64,000 nucleotides of DNA, taken from positions 3,405,001-3,469,000 of the forward strand of contig NW_025062476.1 of NCBI RefSeq assembly GCF_000002995.4. Reading direction: 5' to 3'. Below the pieces are notes generated by a model. The model had not been told where the DNA came from and did no database searches. It saw only the letters and a program-made list of their open reading frames with translations. Both the position numbers and the translations under genes were made by a program. The DNA comes from Brugia malayi (lineage: Eukaryota; Nematoda; Chromadorea; Rhabditida; Onchocercidae). This document shows positions 13,392 to 26,668 of the stretch, one piece after another; position 1 is the stretch's first letter; each line of letters starts with the position of its first letter.

Positions 13392-16300
13392 ATGTTTCAT
13401 ACCGTTTTAAAACTTGTAGCTGATTCATTGCTAAATTGTACAGATGGTCCAACCGGAATAGTAAGTGCTCGAGTTTACTTATCCAGTATGTTTGTTTTTT
13501 TTTTTTTTTAAACGAAAATTTTCAATTGCTGTATTAAAAAAAAATTTTTTTTTTTTTGTTTTCTTAAACTTTAAATACTAAACAAATTTGAAAATGTTAT
13601 TTCGTTTTTTTCTTAAAAATTTTTAAATTTATCACTTTCAAAGTTTTTGTTTTTTTCTAATTTCTATTTCTTACATATTCAAATGGGTTAACACACAATG
13701 CGCTTTCATTTTTATCAAAAACAATGTAAGCACGTATCATTCGAACTTATCAGTTATCACATACAATTGTTTATCTCTCTGCTCGAAATTATCATCCTAT
13801 TATTTATGCCAATATCACTCTGTTGTCCATATTTTTGAATGTGTGTGAATTTATCTGAAATGTTAATTTACAGGAATTGAAGTGACATTTATTGTGACCT
13901 TACTGGGGTCAACTCTTATTTCGTTGGCTACTGCATGCCTTGGTGTTTTGCATGTTATTTATATATCATTTTATGTTACACAACGATATCGACGAGCATT
14001 TATCGTCTATCTAGCTGGTACTGCACCGGTGAGTACAGTACTATGAGATAATTTAATATAGAGTTCATTTCTGTTACCCGATACTGTTACCCAGACAAAA
14101 GGTAGGTTAAATTTGGAATAAAAATCAACAGAAATTGGCATTATTATATGCATCAAATTAATAGTTATCGAGAATGGTTGAAAGAAATATTTGCCAAATT
14201 TATCTGAAATCAGAAGGTTATTCCTTTAGCTTGACTTGCAATTGGATAAATTTTGGGTAACGGAAGCAGCGAAATATTTATGGTAGAACTGTATAACAGA
14301 AAATTATGTAAGAGTAGGAATAATTGAAAAATCATTAAAGTTACTCAAAACTTAATCTATCTTTTGAGAATAATTTATTTATATGTGAGTAACTTCAGGC
14401 AGCGTTGTAGAATCATAATTAAAAGTACTTATTTATTTCAAAAATGACATTTATATTTTTTTTTTAGTTCGTTTCAACTCTTTCTCTGGTGGCAATGTAT
14501 ATGCCACGGGTATGGTTCCTTTCCCATCTTCTTGGCTTCTTGTAAGTTTCATTTCAACTCAAATTTTAAATCTTATATCGACAAATCTTTTTAAATAATT
14601 TAATTGTTCATATTTCTAATATCAAATGTTAGGGAAGTAAACGATCGTTAGTTTCAGAGAAAGCTAGTTCAGTTACTATCTTAAATTTTAAAATAGCATT
14701 TCATTTCATTAAAAATAGTAACATCTTTGCTATTGTTGGATTAAATAAAAATGATTTCTCATTCAATAATTTATTCTTTTATTTGCTAAAAATTTATGCA
14801 AAAAAAAAAAAAATGACGGTCCTTTTTTTTTTTGCACAACTCAGAAGTTTTACAAAATTGTGCCTACTTCTTAATGACATAATATTTTGTTATCAGTTTT
14901 TTTAATTTTTAATCTATCATTGTCAAGTTGTTGCAATTTTCAGATAATTTTCAAAATTTCATAATTTCATTTCTGTCATTTATAGATATTTTTCAATAGC
15001 ATTATGGGTGATTATTTGCCTTCTGATGAATATTTTCGAAGGGCGGCAAAAAATGGTGAGAAAAATGAAAAGTGGTTGTTCACGGATTAGTGTACAAACA
15101 CCGCCGCTCTGCTGTGTCTTTCCATGTCTCCCGAAACTTGAACTTGATCAGTAAGACATTGTTTAATTAAAATTAATTTTCAATTAAGTGATTTTTATAA
15201 GTGTGAAATATTTTTAAGTATATGTGAAATATTAAATTATTTATACCAATTGATAAATAATTTTATTTATAAGTTTATTCTTATTATAGAGGTCGGATAC
15301 GATTCTGCGAAATGATGGTCTTTCAAGCTCCGTGTATCAGGCTTATATTTACAATTTTAAGCTTAATACTTTATTTTGAATATCAAGATGGTGCTATCAT
15401 GTAAGTAATCCTAATTAAACTTCACTTTAAATATATTAACTCTATTTTTTTCTAATTATTTTCAATAGTTCCATATTTTTAGAGAATTTTCAAATACTTT
15501 TGTAGTTGACACATTAAATCTGAACTTATCGAACGCTTCTTTGCGATTTTTTTTTTCTATTAACTTGTAAAAAGATTTTACTTTTGGTCTAAATTATTTT
15601 TCTGAATTATAAGTCTTGAAATTATGATTACGGAAGTTACCATTTAATCGGAATTCTCCTGGACAATTTGTCATTTTCTATCTTCCAGTTACTTTACGAC
15701 CGACTAATCAATTGCGCTCTTTCAGCGCGTTAAAAATACTCGATTTCATATCACTTCCATCCTTATTAATCGGTGTATATGGTACACATATACTTGTAAC
15801 AACAGTTTCAAATTTGGTAAGTAACTGAGTTACTTTGATTTGCTGAACAATTAAAATAATCTGATTACTTTGAATAAGGAACAAAATCATTTAAGACAGT
15901 GTTATATCGTTTTAATAGAATGTTGAAGTTATTCATGAAAAGAAAAAAGCAAAAATCAATACTATATTTTTTTTTTACATTGCATTCATGCATGTAAGCA
16001 TATCAACTATTACAGAATTGAAATTTTAGGATGAATTGATTCTATATCGTTATATTGTTGTTTTCCGTCTGCTCGACTTCTATTTCATGTTTTATGGCAT
16101 ACAGCAACCTGTTTTTGATTTTTTGGCTCGATCTGGTGTATTTGGCTGTGGCACTGTGTTACCTTCGCTTGAAACAGCCTTTTGTTAGTGATTTCATCGA
16201 ATTTGTATAAGAAAAATATGAATTAATTGTAAAAAACTGAAGAAATAAGTTGGCCTAGTATTCCTATTATCGGTAGTTAGATCACAAGCAAAATGATTTA

Positions 16301-17158
16301 ACGATGGGTATACTGTATAAGTAATTTAGATTTAATGACGGGCATACTGTATGGGTAATTTGGACACACAAAATGATTTAATGACCGGCATACTGTATGA
16401 GTAATTTGGACACAACAAAATGATTTAATGATGGGCATACTGTATGAGTAATTTGGACACAACAAAATGATTTAATGATGGGCATACTGTATGAGTAATT
16501 TGGACACAACAAAATGATTTAATGATGGGCATACTGTATGAGTAATTTAGACACAACAAAATGATTTAATGGCGGGCATACTGTATGAGTAATTTGGACA
16601 CAACAAAATGATTTAATGACGGGCATACTGTATGAGTAATTTAGACAGTAGTTGTATTCAAGTGCCTAATACTGTCATAAAATTTCATCCATCACTAAAT
16701 ATATGAGAATTACCTTTTTCCAATTATTACTTTTTGTTTTATTCCAGAATCTTTGTTTCATAACAAATCAGTGTTAGATTTTAATCGAAATCAATTTTAG
16801 AAATACGCAAAAAAATGATTGGGAAAATTTTTGTTTTTTAAGACTAAAAAGAACAAATTTTTGGTTAATTTCAAGTTTAATAAAATTTGTTACGTGTCAA
16901 AATTTGCATTGAAAATTTTCTAATGCCGCAGTCTTTTCCTTTTCCTTTTCCTTTCATATAAATTTAAATATTGAAATTTTAAAGTATATAATAAATTTTC
17001 TTGCAGTCTGGAAGAATTTCATAGTTGTTATTGAATCATTTTTCGTTTCGCTTATTTCTACTATATTATTGAAACCATCGCGAAGTGCATTCTTTGACAA
17101 ATATCCTTCCAGTCGAAGTGTCGCATCATCAGTGGTCACTTGTGAATACAGCACATAG
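13392..17158 (+). CDS. OST-alpha-like organic solute transporter (SLC51A family), 8 exons
   Basis: Proposed coding exons: 13392-13485, 13874-14028, 14468-14541, 14986-15150, 15290-15400, 15726-15816, 16030-16183, 17007-17158. They sum to 996 nt (331 residues), phases agree at every junction, and the length is close to human SLC51A. The family is a seven-helix membrane protein that moves bile acids, steroids and other organic anions, in vertebrates together with a beta subunit. Supporting features are: successive hydrophobic segments; MPRVWFLSHLLG after exon 2; the Cys-rich PPLCCVFPCLPKLELDQ turn in exon 4, a hallmark position of the family; FCEMMVFQAP in exon 5; and WKNFIVVIESFF in the last exon. 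The ATG lies 6 nt after TTTTTCAG at 13385, consistent with spliced-leader trans-splicing. The final exon is easily missed: reading through the GTTAGT donor at 16184 gives a false stop at 16186-16188. An AATAAA lies near 17395. The beta partner is not visible here. Confidence 0.85.
16282..16648 (+). repeat. 47-bp minisatellite, about 8 copies, in the last intron of the OST-alpha-like gene
   Basis: The unit contains ATGATTTAATGAYGGGCATACTG followed by TATGAGTAATTTGGACACAACAAA. Central copies are nearly identical; the first and last are more diverged or truncated. It lies inside the intron 16184-17006. Units carry no conserved open frame, so this is non-coding and likely length-variable between individuals. 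Confidence 0.9.
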
Positions 17159-17602
17159 AATCGTTTGCACAGAGCAACCAGTGATAATTTTTTTTTTTTT
17201 TGTTCATCTGAAAAATTGAAATGATATCTGATACACTTCGCTTTAATTTCAATTTCATTGTCATTTTTCAGCTTTTGGAAAATTCCAGAAAATGCGAAAT
17301 AAGTAATTTTGTCAAAAAAAGAATTCTGCTATAATTTTTGGTATTTTCTTGAATCTGAGATTTATATTAGCTTCAGATATTTTATCCCTTTTCAAATAAA
17401 CAACATATTTAAAATATGAGATTTTTCTTTTTTTCTTTTTGTCTTCATTTCGAGAGAGTTGAATTGAAGTCGAATATTATTTCTAAAGAAAATTTTAGTG
17501 TGAAAGAAATTTTTCTCTGATAAACTTCGCATCTGCTAGAATTTTAATTCTTATTCCTTGTTTGTTCGTTCTTTAATTGCTGTAATGTAATTAGCATAGA
17601 AT

Positions 17603-17720
17603 GAAGTTTCCTTGTTACTTTTACTTCCGCCAATTACGAAGGTTAAAAATCTGTCCAATTTATTATTTTTATGAGCTACACCTAAGCATTACTGCTGTTG
17701 TCAAGGAAACTTCGTAATTG
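17603..17720. repeat. Nested inverted repeats that could form alternative hairpins
   Basis: The segment 17702-17720 (CAAGGAAACTTCGTAATTG) is reverse-complementary in its first 12 bases to 17603-17614 and in its last 11 bases to 17631-17641. The shared CTTC means the two pairings compete. This could be the residue of a rearranged inverted-repeat element. Confidence 0.55.
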
Positions 17721-20700
17721 AAATTGAATGTGATTATTAGAACTGCAACTGAACCGAGTGAAATTTAATTTGGATAAAAGTAATTAATTCCTTCAGTCAA
17801 ACATAATCAGAAGTGAGAAACTTTAAAGTTTTCTGAAATTTGCCCAGAATTTTATATCGTATTTTTTCCAATCCTGCATAGTATCAGTTTCATAAATTCT
17901 CGTGAAAATCCAGAAAAGAAAATTAAGAAAACGAAAAAATAAAAGAAGCTGCATACGACTTAGAAAGCAAACTGAATTTGTACGGGCTAATTTAGACTGG
18001 GTAAGAATTCTTATTTATTTATTCCTTCGCATTGTAGATAAATAGATGTATATGTAAATAATAAAATGTTTGCTATTTTATTATTATTATGTTCACCATT
18101 AATATTGCAGCATTATTATTATTAGTATTTATTATTATTAATTATTATTTCATTAAGTTAAACATTCTTATCTTTCAGAAAAGTTTAAATTAAGAAAAGT
18201 TGGATGAAGTACTATATCTAACTGTAAACTTCGAAATCAAAATCTCCTCACAACATCGCTTATTTTGCAATTTAACTGTTAATAAGGAATACATGAATTT
18301 TCGAATGAAATACAAAGAAACAGAAAAGGATGAAATATTAATTTATTTTGATACTGAGCAATAATTAGTAATAATGTATGATATTTTCTTTAATCATATG
18401 ATTTCATACTTCTTAATCAGTAGGAAGATAAAATATTTCTTGCATTTTAGTACAATTGAAAGTTATAGCAATTAATGGCAGTTTAGTAATTTATTTGTAA
18501 TTAGCCTCCTTTTTTTAACTATCTATTACTCTAGTGTAATTAATAAGTAATTTAGAATAATTAGTTGTTTTTGTTGAGGCAACGAGTCAAGAAAATTTTT
18601 TGGTTGAAATTGAACAGAATCACTAATTTTTACATTTCAATTTAGTCATTGAAATTCTTCAATACTTTCCATTTGTTTATTTATCAAATGTGAAAAATCC
18701 AACTAAAACTTTGGACTCAGTGCTGGCACTTATGTGCCAATATTACTTTAATTTTGTGCAAATGTTATTTCTTTCTAAGAGGAGAATTAAGAAAGAATAA
18801 TTGAAGAAAGTTAAGAAAGGAAAGCTCAAAAAAAGAAAAAAAAAAATGAAAAATTAGTCTAATTGCTTACTGCTTTACAAATAATGCAATGTTATTTTCC
18901 CTTTCATCATTAATTTTCATTAGCATCATTAACTACTTCATGAAGCTTCACATGGATTTCATAAATCTCATGCTTGTATTTGAATATAATTTTAACTGCA
19001 TAAACTTAATTTAAAACGAATATAAAGTGAAATTATTCAGAAATGACACGCATAATATAAATGAAATTATTTCATTACCCAAAAAAAAGATAATACTCGA
19101 AATAAGCAGGAAATGAGTAATGTTACTTCAAATACTAATTAAAATTTAAAAATAAATATTTAAATTTATAAAAATTGAAACAAGTAGTGTAAATTTTGCA
19201 TTTGAAAATGACAATGCTGTTATGCACAATGCATTTTGCTTAATTTCCACAAATATTTGCATAGCAATCTGATTATGATATTATCAAAATTGGAAAAGAT
19301 ATAGATGGGAAAAATTTTTGATCATATCAGAATATTAATAATAAAAAATTCCATTTAAATAATCTATCTAATCTTCCTATGATTTTATTTAATACTGTTT
19401 TTAGGGATGCGAATGAAAGTAATTTGCAAACATTGCCGAAGAATCTTGTATTAATTTAGTGGAGTAAACGTTGAGCTTAAAAAATATGAATAAAAATTTC
19501 AAGCTGCATAGTAATTTATAAACACTGAAAGCAGAACAAAATCCAATCGCAAGTGAATTGATAAATTTAAAAATTATCGATTTATTTTGATTTATTGTAC
19601 CACTACTTCAGATGTAAAAAAAATTAAACATATTTAAAATTGTTGATGGTTCTCCCTCTCTCTCATTCTGTTCTGATCTTATCATTTGAGATCAATGTTG
19701 CAGTTATGATATCAAAAATACAATAACTAAGTATCACTAATTCATCCCTTTAAAAAAAAAAAATGATATGCTTTTCTTCAAACCAATAAAAATGTGAATT
19801 TCTGCTAGAATTGAAAGTCGTTTAATTAAGCAAAATTATATTTTTGTTTAATAACAAATTCAAAATTCATTTTTTTTTTTTTTTGCAAATTCTATGATCA
19901 TTCGATTATTTTTAATTCAAAAAACATTGAATTCCATTTGCATAGCGACAAAACAAAGTTGCAAAAAAAAAAACGCATTGAATTTATTTCTTAACAAAAA
20001 GTATTGTCTTCAGGGCTTTGTGCTATTGAATAGATCAAATTATTTTTCCAAATGCAAAAATACCTTTGCAAATTTATTCACCAAAAAACGATTTTATGCC
20101 AAAAGCATGAAGAAATAACATTCCTTCCAGGTTGATTTGGGTGACAGAGAAGAATTAATTTTGAAATCAATTGTGATTAACTATTTCTGATTGTGTCAAA
20201 AGCTACTTCTTAATATTATTTCCTATCTGAAAAAAAAAGTCACAGCAAAAAAAATTAACCTAGGGATTCTCACGATGATAAAACAATAGAACTGCTAGGA
20301 TGACCTACCTTTACTTTATTAGCATACCTTTACTGAAATGGTTTTTAGAAGTTTATTTTTGCATGTCTTCTATTCACTTTACTTACACATATTTCTTCTT
20401 TGTTCTCTTATCTTATCACTAGTGAGTAATAAGTGATAATAAGTGATAATTCTAATTGATAATTCTCAGCACTTTTATTCATTTTTCCATCTGAATACAA
20501 CCTATTGCTAATAATAGCTAATATTTAATTCACTTTTGACAGCTTTTCCTTTTCAATCAAAAATTTGCTTTCAGTAATAAAAACCAATAAGGGAATTTAC
20601 TAAGACAGTATGATGATGAATTATTTGTAGCAAATTTGAATACTGTATCACAATAATGATAAATCATAATTATTATTTATCTTGCTAACTGAAATATGTG

Positions 20701-22204
20701 CATTAATGGTACCAATAAGGTTTATTTGAACAAGAATAATGAGAATATTTAATTAAAAGTGAAATAAAATTGATTGTTGAATAAGGTTAGAGTTGTTAAT
20801 AAAAATGGATTAGAGCTTTTGATAAAAATCTTACTGATTTGTTTTAAAATATCTGCGAAAAAAATAGACAATGATAAAAGTTAAAAAACATTAATTTAAT
20901 TTGCAAACCATAATGATTCACTGATTACTGAACCAAATGCCATAATAACTATTTCGTCGAATAATCTACTGAAACATTGCATATACCAATATATTCTAGT
21001 AATAGTCAATCACAAACTAATAAATTATCATTTGAAATTTATGATTTTAAAATAATGTTCAATAAAATTTTGCTCCAACAAATATTTCTTTTTTATGGTA
21101 TTTTAGAACTAATTATGATGCTAATTTTTGCTTCCTACAAATACAGTATTACAGCAAAAATCATGTTCTTTCTTATTAAAATAAAAACTTAAATTCAAAT
21201 TTTAATTTAAATTAAGAATGGAAAAGTGAGCAGTTAATTTCCGGAGAATAGAACCTGAAAATTATTGTGCAGACAATTATTATGTGCTAAAATGTATCTT
21301 TTTCTAATTTTACGAATAATTCTTCTGTGATTTTTTCAAACAAATCATATTTTTATTGATTTTTTCTTCTTGAATTAAAAACGGAAGAAATGGTTCACAC
21401 ATTCACTTTCAGTTTTTTAAATTATAAGCAATCAATTGTTGCTAAATTGGGAAAGATGCTTGGGCTTAAAAGGAGAGTAAAGAATATTTAACATTAAATG
21501 TATTTCTTCAAAAAATAATTTCTTTAAACATGCCGGAACTGAAATTTCTTTATTACCGAATTCTAAACAAAATTTTGGGACAGTCGTAAAATCATTCATT
21601 CACCTTTGTTCATTGTAAGATTGCTTGCTTAAAGCATTTTCTCATTGCTAAATTATTAGTTTTATATCACAAAACAGTGAAACGAATTAGTAAATTGAAT
21701 TTTCGACAGATCAATCATCGATTTCTTTGGCTTTGTATTATTAATGCAACCTCTGTTAACTCATTGCTTTCACTCTCGATGACAATGGAATTTAGTCAGT
21801 TAAATTTATTTTAGACTGAATTATCCGAAAAGATAAGAAATGTTTTTTTTGTGGCTTGCACCACCAATACAGCAGGGAGTAAGAAAATTTTCCCTTTTTT
21901 ATTAGTTATATTGCAACGGAATTCTATGATCTTAAATCTCGACTACCAACATTAGCCAATTTTCTAGAAGTCGAGAAAAATTTCGTGACACATAAATTAT
22001 TGAGATGTGAGGAGAAGCTCGAAATAAATCAAAAAAGAATTTGGATGAATATACACTGTATAATTTTACAATGCTCGAGAGTATGAAATTTGGTGCAATT
22101 GTAGAAATCGAATTTGTTACTGAATCATTGTTTGAATTCTAAATGTGATTATTTCGATCTAGAATCCAATTAAAAATAATTGAAAATCACCTTTTTATAC
22201 CTAT

Positions 22205-22262
22205 ATTATTATCAAATTATTATCACATTATTATCAAATTATTACCAAATTATTATCACATT
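22205..22262 (+). repeat. ATTATTATCAAA/CACA tandem repeat
   Basis: Four units of roughly 15 bp alternate ATTATTATCAAATT and ATTATTATCACATT. Low-complexity, non-coding. Confidence 0.7.
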
Positions 22263-24724
22263 GAAAAATATCCGATAAAAATATATACATACGTATATTT
22301 TACAAATATTGTTGTCGAGATTTCTTATTCTTCTGTATATTCTCTTTATCTAGAAGCCATTAAATTGAATATAAAACCAGCAAAAATCATGTCAATATGT
22401 ACATTAAAAATACTTAAATCTTTTCTATTTCAATTAAAAGTAATAAGCTTTCAAGCTGATCGTCCTATATCGAACAAAATTCTTAAAAACTATTAAACTT
22501 AATTTCAACATTTCTATTTTGATTTGAAATGTTCGAGAAGAAAAGTCATAAAAAGAAGACAAAAAGCAATTGGCAACATTGCGATGATCAAATGATATAT
22601 CTCATCAATGATAACAATTGCAAAAAAAAAACTTATTTATACCTTTGAACTGCTATCATTTTAAAATGAATCAAAATATTTGCATGTAAATTCCTACTAC
22701 AATAAGAAAAGAAAAAACAAAATAGCTCGAATGCATTAAAATTTTTTTGTTATTTTACTTTTATCATTGTTTTTTTTTTTTTTTTTCATTAAGAAACGAA
22801 TACAAATCTTTTTGAATATTTTATTGCTTAAAATTCTATTTTGTTTAAAAAGAAACGAACTCTTTTGTTACTATATTATAAACACTTTTTATTGAATGAA
22901 TAAAAGAAGTCAGCTAAATAGAAACATGCGTAGTTTTTATTTATTTTAAAAAAAATGGAAATGTATCAGAGACGATCATTTGTCAAATTCAATTTAAAAA
23001 AATTAGGAAAAAAATTTAAAAAAAAATAAAAATTTTTTTTTCCTAATCATTGCATCATTGTTACTTTCAAAGGATCTGAATTTATTAGCATTCTAAAAGA
23101 AAAAAAAAAGAATATTACAAAACATTAATTAAATCAAAGAAATTCCAAAATGCTTTTCACATTACCTTCTTATTGTTTTCCTAAAACAACAAGTAACATC
23201 CATTATTGTCACAACTGATATCTTCGCACTTTTAGCTATTTGATGAAACGATTTAATGAACAAATAACAAAATTAATTAGCATTTATTGTCAAAATTAAA
23301 ACTTATCACAAAGAAAGATTACGAAGATATTTTTATTTCAATGAAATATGCATTTTTTCCTATAATTATGTTGTATGGAAAAAGGATTTATAACAATAAG
23401 TTATTGTTAAAAAACAAAAAAGATTTTACCGAGAAAATTTATCACAAAAAGGTTTAATGTCGAACATTGATAAATCATAAAAGATAAGGTAAATAGTTAT
23501 AAGTTTTTGTTTTTTTATACGCCTTTTCGTATATTTATTGAAACATACACAATTTGAAATTTTGTTCCGAATGAATATTTTCTAGATTTTGTTTTGTTAT
23601 GCCAAAAGAGCTAAAAAGTTTGCCACAATTTAGTTTTGCAGATCAAATGATTTTAATTTTACTTTCTAGAAAATTGAGAATATTAAAATCATAAAATAGA
23701 AAAAGCAGAAATTGTCATATTTAATTTCATTTTAAACAAATATAAACTGTTTCAAATTTACATCCAAATTGATAAGTCATTTATCCGATATTTGCTAACT
23801 ATATTAAGCTTATTTAGAATATTGCAAATTGTTAATAAAGAATATATACATTTGCTTAAAATTGCTCCTAATTTTATTGTCATAATTTTTCAGTCTGAGA
23901 GTCAATTCGATTATTAAAAAGTTTTCAGCTCTTTGTTCCAATTAACTTTCATATTATAATCCATATCAATCTGCAATATCAAAGTACTGTAAAAGTCTTA
24001 TAAATAATTAATGTAATATTAAAAATCAATTTCTGCTATAAAAGGCTAAAGGTCATCCGAGAGTGATAGCTATTTTTGTGTATTTTACTATAAGTCAATA
24101 CCAGAGCTAAACTATAAAGAGTTAAAAGCATTGTCTGGAGTCATTCTTTAGAAATTGTAAGCCTGAAATTGGCTCATCTCTGTTTCCTGCACAGACATTA
24201 ATCTTTGTTCAAATTTCTTCGGGTCAATCTCGAACAAATTTCTCCCACAAACTGTAATATAATTTAATTTGTCTAATAACCCTTAGTGTGGTATAATTTG
24301 ATATTATCTAATAAACCTTACTGTATAAGAGGTAAACATTATTCGAGAGTGAACTCTTTGCAATTATGCGCCTTGTGCTTTCAAAGATTCGTGTACATTC
24401 ATTTCTTTTTATGTGGTCACATTTAAAAATTACATTTGTATTTCTGTATTCATTTGAAAAAACTCTTAGCATTACACTTTTGTTTACAGCTACCATTGTA
24501 TCACAGTGTTTGTCAATTAATTAATATATTTAAAAATGGATCATATGAATATTAGTCTAAATAATCCCTACTGTAATAGAGGTAAACTTCTGATATTTTG
24601 AGGAATTATTCGTTTTTTATTTTTATTACAAGTTAAAAACACATTCTTAGAATATATTGAAAGAATCTCGCAGAACAGTCAATTCAGAGATCAAAAAGAA
24701 CTTTAAGTGCTTTTATGCAATTCT

Positions 24725-24907
24725 TTACAGTTCTACTTGTTTCCCATAATTTTCCAATTCGTCGTTGTCTGTATCCGTTCTAGGACCAACATTAAACCAA
24801 CTTAAGTCGAAGGTTGTGGTCAGTTTATGAGCTTCAAAAATTGACATTTTATTCTGAATAATCAAGATATTTTTGATAATATCACCGATATTGAGAGTGG
24901 TAGACAT
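24725..24907 (-). CDS. Possible small coding exon, unknown
   Basis: A 60-codon frame with a mixed, non-low-complexity composition (for example FEAHKLTTTFDLSWFNVG) stands out from the surrounding AT-biased frames. On the minus strand its ATG follows an acceptor-like CCTTAG by 6 nt. A possible donor (CAA|GTAGAA) lies just before the stop, so it could be a first exon, but I could not find a convincing partner exon. I do not recognise the protein. It may equally be a chance frame. Confidence 0.25.
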   Translation of the reverse strand: MSTTLNIGDIIKNILIIQNKMSIFEAHKLTTTFDLSWFNVGPRTDTDNDELENYGKQVEL

Positions 24908-25377
24908 AAATTTCTAAGGCTTTAATTTTTTTTTTAAATAAAATCGTAGTATACACCAACTTGTAAAACGCCATTGACGCATATAAACTTGAAATATTTC
25001 AACTTTAACAATTACTATGATCTATTTGCTCTCATAATGTTCGTTGTCATTGTTATCGTTTTGAGAGGACTTTATAAGAGACTGCTGATAAGAAATAGAA
25101 ATGGAATCATTTACTGATCACTTAATTCTTTCATATTTGAAGCTAATTATTTATATATTATGGCGATGAAATAACAAATGGTATTTGGAATGGATATGGG
25201 ACAGTTTTAAAATCAAATTCACATATTCAACTATAATTTCATTCATTTCTGTGTTGAACAAATGATTAATGATAAATGAAATAATACCGTATTGTTGCCA
25301 ATTTGATAAATAAAACAATTTTATGATTAATATTTGGTTGTTGTTTTTTTTTTTTTTTTTTTTTTCAGGAGAAGAAA

Positions 25378-26631
25378 ATGAATAATCTATTGATAGCAAT
25401 CAGTTTAGTAATTCTTCTTGTGATATTCCCATCAAAATCAGATTTAGAAATTGATGTAATTCTCACAAATTTATTCTTCAAATTTTATAAAATAATCCAC
25501 AGATAAAGTTAATTCTATCAAATGATCCAATAGTAACTTTATATGCTAAATAGTGATCTGACTTGATCATAAGGTTAGCTAGAAGATGAGATGAGAAGTG
25601 ATGTAGCAGTTAGATAAATATATCATATATTCTACACTTTTGTTTACGAATGTACAAAAAATAAAAATATTGTTTATCGTGGTGTAAGTGAGATGTGACA
25701 TTTAGAATGTGAATTCTCATTTAAAAAATTAGAATTGATTTATTCCTTTTCAATCTACTAATTTTATCACTGAACTAATTTTTTCCTTCTTCTTTTTTTT
25801 TTATTTTAAATTCTATTTTTAATATGTTTATAAACAAGGATTTATTTACTTTTTTTTTTTTTTTTTCAGGATTCCTCAGACAGTGATTATGCTCATAGCA
25901 ATGACGACGATTACAATGAAGAAGAAGATGAATATACGACCAAAGGAGAATTTGTTGAAACTGATGGCAAGTAAGTTATCTAAGGAATTTTAGTAATTTT
26001 AATTTTTCCAAATATTTTTAATGAATTTTTTTTCTGATTTGTTAATGACATCATTCGTTGTTTGTATACTATCGATAAGACTGTTTATGAGTTGTCAAAA
26101 ATGTGGTATTTATTGCTATTTATATTGTTGTAATCTTTTTCTTTTCGATTTTTTTTTTTTTTTTTGAAAAAACTTTTCATTAAATAAAATATTTTGGAAT
26201 AATAATTTCAAAATTAACTCTGAATTATTTTCATCATCACATATTGCTTTATTTGTACATTTAAAATGTGCTATAAGTAAAGTTTGAAAATAAATGCAAA
26301 AAAAAAATTTCGTTTTTTATTTTATCTAAATCATTTACAGATGGAAGAATTGCAGTTCTCATGCAGATTGCTATGATTATCGTGAACCAATAGCTTGGTG
26401 CAAACCCACTGCAAATCAATTTTGGACGTAAGCGCTTTTCAATTATTTATATTTTAAAAATTTTAATGTATGCTTATTAGCAAATATTTCAACTTTTGAA
26501 ATGTTTGAATTTTTAGAGACAAAGGTTGCTTCTGTGAAGATATGTTGTATTCATGTGTGATCGAAAGAACGAACAATGGCAAATTAGAATATTCATATTG
26601 TACATCCAAAGAAAACTGGCAATGTTTATAA
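25378..26631 (+). CDS. alt: ALT-like (abundant larval transcript) secreted filarial protein, 4 exons
   Basis: Coding exons 25378-25455, 25870-25970, 26341-26427 and 26517-26631 sum to 381 nt (126 residues), the usual ALT size. The ATG is 9 nt after a long poly-T ending in CAG at 25368, a strong trans-splice acceptor context. Residues 1-21 or so are a signal peptide (MNNLLIAISLVILLVIFPSKS). Residues about 24-48 are an acidic segment rich in Asp/Glu/Ser, typical of the variable ALT acidic domain. It is followed by EYTTKGEFVETDGK and a conserved Cys-rich module with DCYDYREPIAWCK, KGCFCEDMLYSCVIER and a C-terminal C-x7-WQC. ALT proteins are made by infective larvae, secreted, and studied as filarial vaccine candidates; their biochemical role is unsettled and immune modulation has been proposed. 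Assignment to ALT is by recognition of these motifs; which paralogue or species it represents cannot be decided here. Confidence 0.85.
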
Positions 26632-26668
26632 TAAATAAACAACCTGTAATAATAAATAAACAACCTGT
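26628..26668 (+). repeat. Tandem duplication across the ALT-like stop codon and poly(A) signals
   Basis: A 21-bp unit ATAATAAATAAACAACCTGT(A) is repeated at 26628-26647 and 26648-26668. The first copy overlaps the TAA stop. Each copy supplies AATAAA, so the transcript has tandem cleavage signals immediately at the end of the reading frame. Confidence 0.85.

Larger units (their letters stand above)
17159..25368. other. Gene-poor AT-rich intergenic region
   Basis: No supported multi-exon gene was found in these 8.2 kb. Frames at 19894-20118 and 20977-21192 are AT-biased and lack splice partners. An inverted-repeat cluster, a short tandem repeat and one weak minus-strand frame are listed separately. 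Confidence 0.6.

Noticed and set aside
16030..16188. OST-alpha-like gene ending at TAG 16186-16188
   Set aside because: Splicing at GTTAGT (16184) joins in phase to 17007-17158, which carries the expected WKNF-type last helix; total length then fits the family.
16954..17154. Minus-strand 66-codon frame
   Set aside because: It is antisense to the last exon of the OST-alpha-like gene, whose phase and family motif are convincing on the + strand.
19894..20118. 74-codon + frame rich in Lys/Cys/Phe
   Set aside because: AT-biased composition and no splice or family support.
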